Below are positions 8,357 through 14,858 of a stretch of DNA of 20,332 nucleotides, in pieces; the first letter of the stretch is position 1; each line of letters opens with the position of its first letter. Origin of the DNA: an uncultured Bacteroides sp. (GTDB lineage Bacteria > Bacteroidota > Bacteroidia > Bacteroidales > Bacteroidaceae); contig USQO01000033.1 of NCBI GenBank assembly GCA_900556845.1, forward strand, positions 1 to 20,332. Reading direction: 5' to 3'. The notes below the pieces were generated by a model, which saw only the letters and a program-made list of their open reading frames with translations, had not been told where the DNA came from and did not search any database. Made by a program: the position numbers and the translations under genes.

Positions 8357-8427
8357 TTGCATCGCATCAAATCTTCAAATAATTATTTGCAACCTTTTTG
8401 CAGAGGCATCTCGCATACATTTGCAAC
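8357..8427 (+). repeat. Repeated TTGCA/TCGCA elements upstream of the phosphatase operon
   Basis: TTGCA occurs at 8357, 8387, 8398 and 8421, and TCGCA at 8362 and 8411. The cluster 8387, 8398, 8411, 8421 is spaced 11, 13 and 10 nt, close to one helical turn. ATTTGCAAC is repeated exactly at 8385-8393 and 8419-8427. PhoB-type sites in proteobacteria are direct repeats at 11-nt spacing, so this could be an operator. However, TTTGCA is also common at Bacteroidetes promoters, and the motif is not an E. coli Pho box. Confidence 0.35.
8416..8423 (+). promoter_or_regulatory. Predicted -7 box of the phosphatase-porin operon
   Basis: TACATTTG is a perfect TAnnTTTG match, 44 nt before the ATG at 8468. 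No TTTG lies at the usual 19-21 nt upstream; the nearest, at 8397-8400, is only 15 nt away. The promoter may therefore depend on an activator bound at the adjacent repeats. Confidence 0.4.
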
Positions 8428-8467
8428 ATCGAAAACAAAAATCTACAAACAATTAAAAACTAGTATT

Positions 8468-9250
8468 ATGATTAAAAAAAGTTTCTTTGTTGCCTGCTTG
8501 TCATTTGTAGCTGTGGCATCGTTTTCACAAGTGAAGATTAAAGATGTTAGAACAAATCCAGACCTCTATTTTTTACGTGCGGATGAAGTAGCTAGTAGTT
8601 TAAATCTTTTGCCTGCTCCTCCACAGCCAGGTTCTATTTTATTTATGAATGATGAAGCCCAATATAAATGGGGTAAACTTCAAAGAGATACACCGCGAGG
8701 CGATCAGGCTGCAGCCGATGCCCGTGTAAATGGAGATGGAGTACCCAATGCTTTTTCGGAAGCTTTTGGTGTACAAATATCGAAAGAAACAACTCCTGAG
8801 ATTTATAGACTGGTGTTAGGTATGCGTGAGGATGCCGGTGATTTGGCAACTCGTGAAGCGAAAGAACACTATATGCGCGTACGTCCATTTGCATTTTATA
8901 ATGAAATGACTTGTAATCCGGAACAGCAGCAGGAGTTATCAACAAATGGTTCATATCCATCCGGACATACCGCTATTGGTTGGGCAACTGCACTTGTTCT
9001 TGCCGAAATCAATGTAGACAGACAGAATGAGATTTTGAAACGCGGATATGAGATGGGACAGAGCCGTGTAATCTGTGGTTATCACTTCCAGAGTGATGTA
9101 GATGCTGCCAGACTTGTAGCCAGTGCTGTTGTGGCTCGTTTGCATGCGAATGAAAACTTCATGAAACAATTGGAAAAAGCAAAGAAAGAATTTGCGGAAC
9201 TGGTGAATAAAGGCAAGGTGACCAAGAGTGAATTTACATCCAATAACTAA
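8468..9250 (+). CDS. Secreted class A non-specific acid phosphatase (PAP2 superfamily, PhoN-like)
   Basis: This enzyme hydrolyses phosphomonoesters to orthophosphate in the periplasm. The 260 residues start with a signal peptide, MIKKSFFVACLSFVAVASFSQ. The full PAP2 catalytic signature is present: K-x6-RP at Lys132-Arg139-Pro140 (KEHYMRVRP), the class A hallmark GSYPSGH at 161-167, and SR-x5-H-x3-D at Ser199, Arg200, His206 and Asp210 (SRVICGYHFQSD). Length and motif order fit PhoN/PhoC-type enzymes. An in-frame TTG at 8357 would add 37 residues before the signal peptide and was rejected. It is the first gene of a three-gene operon; the porin follows after 23 nt. The physiological substrate is unknown because these enzymes have broad specificity. 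Confidence 0.92.
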   Translation: MIKKSFFVACLSFVAVASFSQVKIKDVRTNPDLYFLRADEVASSLNLLPAPPQPGSILFMNDEAQYKWGKLQRDTPRGDQAAADARVNGDGVPNAFSEAFGVQISKETTPEIYRLVLGMREDAGDLATREAKEHYMRVRPFAFYNEMTCNPEQQQELSTNGSYPSGHTAIGWATALVLAEINVDRQNEILKRGYEMGQSRVICGYHFQSDVDAARLVASAVVARLHANENFMKQLEKAKKEFAELVNKGKVTKSEFTSNN

Positions 9251-9273
9251 TTATCTCCTGAAATCTGAAAACT

Positions 9274-10419
9274 ATGAAACGGTTCATTATATTGACTTTA
9301 GGTTTAGCAATGATATATGGTGCTAATGCACAAGAGAATAAGTTGGAAATAAAGCCTTCTGGCCGTATTTTGCTGGATGGTGGTCTGTTTAAGGCTAACG
9401 AACAGGACGATAAATTCAACGATGGATTTGCCATTCCGGATATGCGTGTAGGTTTCGGTGCTTCGTATGGCGAATGGAAGGCAAAAGTTGACATGGGTTA
9501 CGCATACGGAAAAGTAAACATGAAGGATGTCTTTATCCAATATAACTTTGATAAAGATTGCAACGATTTCCTGCGTGCCGGATATTTCATTCATCAATTT
9601 GGCTTGCAGAGCTCTACCAGTTCTTCTTTTAAGATTTCGATGGAAGAACCTGCCAGTAACCAGGCCTTCAACAATTCTCGTATGATTGGTTTGATGTATC
9701 AGCATACCCGGAAGAAGTTCTTAGGAACAGTAAGTTTCTTTACAGAATCGGATGCAATGAAAATGACATCAGACAAATTGGGAAACCAGGGAGTTGGTAT
9801 GATGAGCCGTTTGGTATATAAGCCCCTGTGTGAGCCGGGAAGTATTTTCCATATTGGTTTCTCGGGTGCTTTCGAAACACCTCGGTATAACGCAGATTCG
9901 GAACTGAATCATCACGCTTATACCTTGTCGACAACATTCCCTACCCGCATAGCCAAGGTAGTGGCGCAAGAAGCTGTGATAGATAATGCTAAAATGCTTT
10001 ATAAGTTTACGCCCGAACTTACAGCTGCCTGGGGACGACTGGGACTTGAAACGCAGTATTTTTATGTAAATGTGAACCGGAATGACAAGCCAAACTATAA
10101 AGCAAGCGGGGCTTATGGAACCATCCGGGCATTGGTGAAAGGAAAGAACTATAAATATTCTGATTTGGATGGAGGTATTGCTACACCGGATCCCGGCTCG
10201 ATGGAACTCGTCCTTTCTTATAACTATACCGATATGTCGGACCATAAAGCAGGTGTGTTAGGAGGAAGACTGAATGACTGGTCGGCAACGTTCAATTATT
10301 ATATCAACAAGTATATGATTTGGCGTGTACGCGGTTCGTATACAGCAACAACCGACAGGGCAGATGTACCTAATACAAAATTAGGACTGATAGAAACACG
10401 TTTGCAAATTAAGTTCTAA
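9274..10419 (+). CDS. Phosphate-selective porin O/P-family outer-membrane protein
   Basis: This is a predicted beta-barrel porin of the OprO/OprP type. The 381 residues start with a signal peptide, MKRFIILTLGLAMIYGANAQ. An opening strand follows (LEIKPSGRILLDGGLF), then alternating amphipathic strands with family-like segments such as GFAIPDMRVGFGASYGEWKAKVDMGY and FIQYNF...FLRAGYFIHQFGLQSS, and a C-terminal barrel strand ending in LIETRLQIKF. OprP of Pseudomonas binds phosphate through arginine/lysine residues; selectivity in Bacteroidetes members cannot be deduced from this sequence. Its place between two secreted phosphatases supports uptake of phosphate or phosphorylated compounds. The glucose-1-phosphatase gene follows after 16 nt. 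Confidence 0.85.
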   Translation: MKRFIILTLGLAMIYGANAQENKLEIKPSGRILLDGGLFKANEQDDKFNDGFAIPDMRVGFGASYGEWKAKVDMGYAYGKVNMKDVFIQYNFDKDCNDFLRAGYFIHQFGLQSSTSSSFKISMEEPASNQAFNNSRMIGLMYQHTRKKFLGTVSFFTESDAMKMTSDKLGNQGVGMMSRLVYKPLCEPGSIFHIGFSGAFETPRYNADSELNHHAYTLSTTFPTRIAKVVAQEAVIDNAKMLYKFTPELTAAWGRLGLETQYFYVNVNRNDKPNYKASGAYGTIRALVKGKNYKYSDLDGGIATPDPGSMELVLSYNYTDMSDHKAGVLGGRLNDWSATFNYYINKYMIWRVRGSYTATTDRADVPNTKLGLIETRLQIKF

Positions 10420-10422
10420 CTT

Positions 10423-10427
10423 GGAGG
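10423..10427 (+). promoter_or_regulatory. Shine-Dalgarno sequence deciding the agp start
   Basis: GGAGG lies 8 nt before the ATG at 10436. Such a clear site is uncommon in this window. It supports ATG 10436 over the upstream in-frame TTG at 10421, which would place the ribosome site inside the coding region. Confidence 0.6.
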
Positions 10428-10435
10428 TTTGGGTT

Positions 10436-11710
10436 ATGAGAAATTTGAGTCGTTTATGGTTACTGACGGTGGTATTTCTTTGTCCATCGTTTGTATGGTC
10501 GCAAGTTCGTCGTTCTTCGGAGTTCAAGGAAAAATATACATTGAAGGAAGTAGTAGTTCTAAGCAGACATAACATACGCTCTCCTCTGTCGTCCAATGGC
10601 AGTGCTTTGGGCAAACTGACGCCACATCAGTGGACCGACTGGAGTGCAGCTTCGAGTGAGTTGACTTTACGGGGAGGTGTACTCGAAACAATGATGGGAC
10701 AGTTTTTCCGAAAGTGGCTTGTAGATGAAGGTCTGTTTAAGGAAAATGAGGTTCCAGGTTCTGATGACGTAAATTTTTATGCCAACAGTATGCAGCGAAC
10801 TATTGCTACAGCTCAATATTTTTCTTCCGGATTTATGCCGATTGCAAATCTGCATATAAATCATAGATATGCTCCCAGTAAGATGGATCCGGTTTTCTTC
10901 CCACGCCTAACAAAAGATGATGAGCAATTTTGCAAAGAAGCAATGAAGCAGATTTCGGCTATGGGAGGAGAAAAGGGAATACGAGGCATTAATGAGAATC
11001 TGGAGGAATCGTACCGGATAATAGCAGATGTATTGGATTTAAAAGATTCTCAGGCTTATAAGTCGGGAGAAGTTCGTGCCTTCGATGACTATGATACGAA
11101 GATTATTCTGAAAAAGGGAGAAGAGCCAGCAATGCAAGGTTCCTTAAAGCTTGCAAACTCAGCTTCGGATGCTTTTATTCTACAGTATTATGAGGAGCCG
11201 GATGCAAAGAAGGCTGCCTTTGGACATAAACTTTCTCTGGCTGATTGGGAAAAAATCGCAAAGATTAAGGATGTATATGGGGATGTTCTTTTTACAGCTC
11301 CTGTCATTGCTTACAATGTAGCTCATTCTTTGTTGGTTTATATGAATGATGAATTGTCTTCGGATTGCCGTAAGTTCACTTTTCTTTGCGGACATGATTC
11401 AAATATTGCCAGTGTAAATGCAGCGTTGGGAGTTGAAGATTATGAATTGCCTTCATCGATTGAGAAAAAAACACCTATAGGTTGTAAACTTGTTTTTGAA
11501 AAATGGGTAGATGCTTCTAATCATGAATACATTGCAATAAATCTGGTTTATCAGTCCATTAATCAGTTGCGTGAGTTGGATATGCTCGATTTAAAAAATC
11601 CGCCTATGGTTTATCCGCTACGCTTGAAAGGAATTGTTATGAACCAAGATGGTTTATATTCTTTCGAAGATGTTCATACCCGTTTTGAAGAAGCTATTGC
11701 AGCTGATTAA
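10436..11710 (+). CDS. agp: Periplasmic glucose-1-phosphatase (histidine acid phosphatase, Agp-like)
   Basis: This enzyme hydrolyses glucose-1-phosphate, and possibly some inositol phosphates, in the periplasm through a phosphohistidine intermediate. From ATG 10436 it has 424 residues: a signal peptide (MRNLSRLWLLTVVFLCPSFVWSQ), the catalytic motif RHNIRSP at Arg44-His45 to Pro50, and the proton-donor HD at His320-Asp321 in GHDSNIAS. From memory, the similarity to E. coli Agp runs along the whole chain: NGS near the motif, LTLRGGVLETMMG, YANSMQRTIATAQ, MDPVF, LQYYE, FTAPVIAYNVA, GHDSNIAS, KTPIG and LVYQSINQLR. The RHN in place of the usual RHG is the Agp variant, which separates it from MINPP-type and AppA phytases. 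It is the last gene of the phosphatase-porin operon. Confidence 0.88.
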   Translation: MRNLSRLWLLTVVFLCPSFVWSQVRRSSEFKEKYTLKEVVVLSRHNIRSPLSSNGSALGKLTPHQWTDWSAASSELTLRGGVLETMMGQFFRKWLVDEGLFKENEVPGSDDVNFYANSMQRTIATAQYFSSGFMPIANLHINHRYAPSKMDPVFFPRLTKDDEQFCKEAMKQISAMGGEKGIRGINENLEESYRIIADVLDLKDSQAYKSGEVRAFDDYDTKIILKKGEEPAMQGSLKLANSASDAFILQYYEEPDAKKAAFGHKLSLADWEKIAKIKDVYGDVLFTAPVIAYNVAHSLLVYMNDELSSDCRKFTFLCGHDSNIASVNAALGVEDYELPSSIEKKTPIGCKLVFEKWVDASNHEYIAINLVYQSINQLRELDMLDLKNPPMVYPLRLKGIVMNQDGLYSFEDVHTRFEEAIAAD

Positions 11711-11745
11711 AATTTCTAAAGTCCTCATTGTGTATAAGAAAAGTT

Positions 11746-11787
11746 ATTCTCGACCATTGATTATCAGTGGTCGGGAATTCTTTTTAT
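11746..11787. terminator. Bidirectional terminator between agp and the LytTR regulator
   Basis: ATTCTCGACCATTGA (11746-11760), loop TTA and TCAGTGGTCGGGAAT (11764-11778) form a 15-bp stem with two G-U wobbles. It is followed by TCTTTTT on the plus strand. The minus-strand side continues AACTTTTCTT, so it could serve both convergent operons. A second, weaker hairpin (ATTTTTC-TTTT-GAAAAAT) lies at 11795-11812. Confidence 0.75.
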
Positions 11788-11830
11788 ACTTCAGATTTTT
11801 CTTTTGAAAAATGGTTTTTGTGTTTTTGGG

Positions 11831-12529
11831 CTAAACCTTATTCAGTATTTCCATAACCTGTAGTGCGTACTGGCTTCCGACAGGAAGTTCTTTTGAAGTT
11901 TCTTTTAGTATAACGCGCGTGCGAGAAAAAGAAACTACGGCAGCAATTGCCACGACATATGAGCGGTGTATGCGTAGAAATCTTTTTTCGGGCAGTAAAT
12001 CGGTTATCGACTTCAGATTGGTCCGGGTCAGTACATGTCCTCCAGATGTACGCATTATCTTTACATAGTTTCCAAGGGCTTCGATATACAGAATATCCGA
12101 AAGCTGTATGTTGACATTGTTATATTCTTGTTTTACTGTCAGATATTCCGGAACAGTGTGGCGGTTGGCTTCTATGCGGCGCTGTGCTTTCTCTACAGCC
12201 AGCTCGAACCGTTCGTAAGAGAAAGGTTTATGAAGAAAGTCGACAGCATCCAGATTGAAACCTTCCAGTGCATATTGTGCATAGGCTGTGGTGAAAATAA
12301 AACAGCATTCATGGGGTAGTGTATGAGCTATTTCGAGGCCGTTAATGCTGTTCATCTGAATATCCAGAAATACTAAATCCGGTTTACAGTGTTGTATTTG
12401 TTCCAATCCTAGTTTAGGTTCACTGTAAGTAACCAGTTCTATCCCACCTTTGCGGCGGCAGAACTGTTCGATGACCAGCAATGCCATTGGTTCATCGTCT
12501 ATGGCAATACATTTAAGATTTTGTCTCAT
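11831..12529 (-). CDS. LytTR-family response regulator
   Basis: This 232-residue protein is a DNA-binding response regulator. Its N-terminal receiver domain carries the acidic pocket Asp11-Asp12, phosphoacceptor Asp56 (LVFLDIQMNSINGLE), a conserved Thr at about 80 (FIFTTAYAQYALEGF) and Lys101 (DFLHKPF). A LytTR domain follows from about residue 128 (YLTVKQEYNNVNIQLSDILY then IEALGNYVKI, RTNLKSITDLLP, FLRIHRSYVVA, LPVGSQYA). LytTR domains bind DNA through beta strands, usually at paired direct repeats. The gene begins 8 nt after its kinase ends, so the two form an operon. Being divergent from an RND efflux operon, it is the obvious candidate for that operon's regulator. Confidence 0.93.
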   Translation of the reverse strand: MRQNLKCIAIDDEPMALLVIEQFCRRKGGIELVTYSEPKLGLEQIQHCKPDLVFLDIQMNSINGLEIAHTLPHECCFIFTTAYAQYALEGFNLDAVDFLHKPFSYERFELAVEKAQRRIEANRHTVPEYLTVKQEYNNVNIQLSDILYIEALGNYVKIMRTSGGHVLTRTNLKSITDLLPEKRFLRIHRSYVVAIAAVVSFSRTRVILKETSKELPVGSQYALQVMEILNKV

Positions 12530-12537
12530 AATCCAGC

Positions 12538-13545
12538 TTATTTAATCTTTATATTCAGTTTGACACGATAGATACCGTCTGTTTCTCCATATTCTAACTG
12601 ATAGAGATTGGGATAAAGAAGTTGCAAACGTTTCTGGCAATTAAGAATACCAATGCCATAAGCATTTTTATCTTTTCGTCTCATCACTGTGTTCTCTGTT
12701 TCTAGATATAAATTGTTGCTGTCTATGCAGATATGAATGTGAATTACACAATCAGTTTCGGATGAGGTTCCATATTTGAACGCATTTTCTACAAACGTAA
12801 TGAGTATCATGGGCGGAATAAGTACTTCCGGATTGTCGGCAGTAGCGGTGAAGTTTACTGTAGTGTGCTTGTTCAGACGGAGTTGTTGTAGCTCTACATA
12901 TTGGCAGATATAATCCAGCTCGCGTCCGGCTGGAATTAACTCGGCTTCGTTTTGTGAATACATGTACTGCAGTATACCGGAGAATTTTACAAAGGCAGAC
13001 TCTGTTTTGTCTGAATTGGAAAGTACCAGTGCATAGAGTGTATTTAATGTATTAAAAAGAAAATGCGGATTGATCTGTGCTTTGTAAAGTGCCAGTTCGG
13101 CTTTATTTTTTTCTGTTTCGATTTCCTGGCGTGAAAGTATTTGCCGGAAAAGCTCGAATGTGAGTTCTATGGCCAGTGAAAATCCGGTTACGACGAGGAA
13201 AAAGAACCAGATGGTTTGTCGGCGCATATTCATGCGTGCTGCCATTTGGAGTTCATCGGCTGTGATACGTTCTTCTGGCATTGGGAAATAAGTGAACAAT
13301 TCTGTTATAGCAATCAAGATGGCTAGAATTAGAATTATTCTGAGATATTTTTTTTGCATAAACATTTTGGGCAGGCGAATACCTCTGTAAATGAAATAAA
13401 GAGTATAAACGTATGCAATAAGTGTGAGTAGGAAAGCAGTATTGTGAGCAATCCATTTATCAACTGGTAGCAGCATGATGGCTAACGGCATAATGACCAG
13501 ACAAAAGAGCAGGTCAATGTATAAGGGTATTCGGCTTTTTTTCAT
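12538..13545 (-). CDS. LytS/YehU-type membrane sensor histidine kinase
   Basis: This 335-residue kinase belongs to the His_kinase (PF06580-type) group that pairs with LytTR regulators. Four hydrophobic segments lie at about 8-27, 35-54, 67-86 and 111-130, with hardly any extracytoplasmic domain, so the signal is probably sensed in or at the membrane. A short coiled linker leads to the H-box INPHFLFNTLNTLYALV with His161. The ATPase part has the N-box FVENAFKYGT at Glu253-Asn254 and the G-box GIGILNCQKRL at about 297. It phosphorylates the regulator encoded just downstream. Small intramembrane kinases of this shape often respond to envelope stress or amphipathic compounds; applied here that is inference from the efflux neighbours. 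Confidence 0.92.
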   Translation of the reverse strand: MKKSRIPLYIDLLFCLVIMPLAIMLLPVDKWIAHNTAFLLTLIAYVYTLYFIYRGIRLPKMFMQKKYLRIILILAILIAITELFTYFPMPEERITADELQMAARMNMRRQTIWFFFLVVTGFSLAIELTFELFRQILSRQEIETEKNKAELALYKAQINPHFLFNTLNTLYALVLSNSDKTESAFVKFSGILQYMYSQNEAELIPAGRELDYICQYVELQQLRLNKHTTVNFTATADNPEVLIPPMILITFVENAFKYGTSSETDCVIHIHICIDSNNLYLETENTVMRRKDKNAYGIGILNCQKRLQLLYPNLYQLEYGETDGIYRVKLNIKIK

Positions 13546-13560
13546 GGTGGTGATTATTCG

Positions 13561-13586
13561 GTTGCAAAGATACGATATTTTGCAAC
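13561..13586. promoter_or_regulatory. Dyad overlapping the kinase promoter
   Basis: GTTGCAAA (13561-13568) and TTTGCAAC (13579-13586) form an 8-bp perfect inverted repeat with a 10-nt spacer. The left arm overlaps TATCTTTG, a perfect minus-strand -7 box read from 13572 to 13565, 20 nt before the kinase ATG. No TTTG lies 19-21 nt further upstream. A protein bound to the dyad would cover the promoter, which suggests an operator. Confidence 0.4.
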
Positions 13587-13635
13587 TGGTGAGTTGTTTT
13601 GTTCGTCATCACATCTGTAGGCTTCATCACCACAA

Positions 13636-13668
13636 TTTCTATAATGTGCGCTGTTCTACGTAAGTTTG
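13636..13668 (+). promoter_or_regulatory. Predicted promoter of the RND efflux operon
   Basis: TAAGTTTG at 13661-13668 is a perfect -7 match. TTTC at 13636-13639 matches the -33 TTTG at three of four bases, with 21-nt spacing. The start would be near 13675, leaving a leader of about 60 nt. The 9-mer at 13661-13669 also fits the degenerate LytTR half-site pattern, but one such match in this interval is not significant. TCATCAC is directly repeated at 13606 and 13624. Confidence 0.45.
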
Positions 13669-13705
13669 TAAAAGAAGCAAGTATGTGTTTTGCTTTTTTT
13701 GAACA

Positions 13706-13718
13706 TTGTTATTAACAA
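13706..13718. promoter_or_regulatory. Short palindrome in the efflux leader
   Basis: TTGTTA-T-TAACAA is a perfect 13-bp palindrome 18 nt before the adaptor ATG. It could be a repressor site or a chance AT-rich palindrome; nothing else supports it. Confidence 0.25.
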
Positions 13719-13736
13719 ACATCATACAAAAAGAAC

Positions 13737-14849
13737 ATGAAAAGGAGCTTTTATTTTATGTTATTTCTTTTGCCGCTGTTAGTTGCCTGTAAAGGGGAGA
13801 AACAGAAAATGCCGGCCGAGAAATATAAAACACTGACCGTGACTACAACCAGTCAAACGTTACAATCTGCTTATCCGACAACTATACGGGGGCGTCAGTC
13901 GGTAGAGATACGCCCTCAGGTGAGTGGTACAATTACCCAAATATGTATAAAAGAGGGGGATGTTGTCAGAAAAGGACAGGTACTGTTTATTATTGACCAA
14001 GTGCCATACCGTGCTGCACTGGAAACAGCATTGGCTAATGTAAAAAGCGCGGAGGCTAAGCTGCAGACAGCAAAACTTACTGCAGACAGCAAAACAGAAC
14101 TTTACCATGAAAAGGTTGTATCTGATTTTGACAGACAAACGGCTAATAACCAGTTGCTCGAAGCTGAGGCTGCACTGGCACAAGCTAAAGCAGAAGAAAC
14201 CAATGCCCGTAATAATCTTTCGTATACCGAAGTGAAGAGTCCTGTTGATGGAGTTGCCAGTATGATTCCATATCGTGTAGGTGCACTGGTGAACAGTAAT
14301 ATAACAGAGCCTCTTGTCACCGTATCGGATGATGAACAAATCTTTGCCTATTTTACGATGGCTGAAAGTCAGATGCTGGATTTGATTCAACAGTTTGGTT
14401 CATTGGAAGAAGCTTGCCGCAAATTACCTCCTGTGCGTATGATTATGAGTAACGGACAGACTTATAAAGAAACTGGTAATATTGACGCTATAAGTGGTAC
14501 GGTGGACGAAGGAACTGGTGCCGTAATGTTGCGGGCTGTTTTCCCGAATAGAGAACATTTGTTGCGTAATGGAGGAAGCGGGACTATCCAGATTCCTACC
14601 GAATATAAAGATTGTATCATAATTCCGCAAAGTGCTACTTATGAACTGCAAAACCGTGTATTTACCTGGAAGGTTGTAGATGGAAAAACTCTGTCGGCTC
14701 CTATCACAGTGTATAAATACAATGATGGACAGACTTATATCGTGCTTTCCGGCTTGAAGAAAGGTGATGTCATTATTGCCGAAGGTGCCGGTCTGATACG
14801 TGAGGGAACCGCAGTTGACATTACTTCTACTTCTGAACATGAAAAATAA
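13737..14849 (+). CDS. RND efflux periplasmic adaptor (membrane fusion) lipoprotein
   Basis: This protein bridges the inner-membrane pump and the outer-membrane factor. The 370 residues begin with a lipoprotein signal (LLPLLVAC, Cys18). A lipoyl-like half follows (VEIRPQVSGTITQICIKEGD), then VVRKGQVLFIIDQVPYRAAL, a helical hairpin at about 85-150 rich in Ala/Glu/Lys, the second lipoyl half NNLSYTEVKSPVDGVASMIP, and a beta-barrel and membrane-proximal domain to the C-terminus. This is the AcrA/MexA layout at usual length. The pump gene starts 9 nt after the stop codon. It is the first gene of the operon, divergent from the LytTR/LytS pair. Confidence 0.93.
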   Translation: MKRSFYFMLFLLPLLVACKGEKQKMPAEKYKTLTVTTTSQTLQSAYPTTIRGRQSVEIRPQVSGTITQICIKEGDVVRKGQVLFIIDQVPYRAALETALANVKSAEAKLQTAKLTADSKTELYHEKVVSDFDRQTANNQLLEAEAALAQAKAEETNARNNLSYTEVKSPVDGVASMIPYRVGALVNSNITEPLVTVSDDEQIFAYFTMAESQMLDLIQQFGSLEEACRKLPPVRMIMSNGQTYKETGNIDAISGTVDEGTGAVMLRAVFPNREHLLRNGGSGTIQIPTEYKDCIIIPQSATYELQNRVFTWKVVDGKTLSAPITVYKYNDGQTYIVLSGLKKGDVIIAEGAGLIREGTAVDITSTSEHEK

Positions 14850-14858
14850 CAGACAGCC

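Noticed and set aside
8357..8467. Upstream TTG start extending the acid phosphatase by 37 residues
   Set aside because: It would bury the clear signal peptide that begins at ATG 8468 and run through the predicted promoter.
10421..10435. TTG start for the glucose-1-phosphatase
   Set aside because: The GGAGG site at 10423-10427 and the signal peptide both point to ATG 10436.
10436..11710. MINPP-type inositol polyphosphate phosphatase
   Set aside because: The active-site motif is RHN rather than RHG, and the rest of the chain follows Agp.
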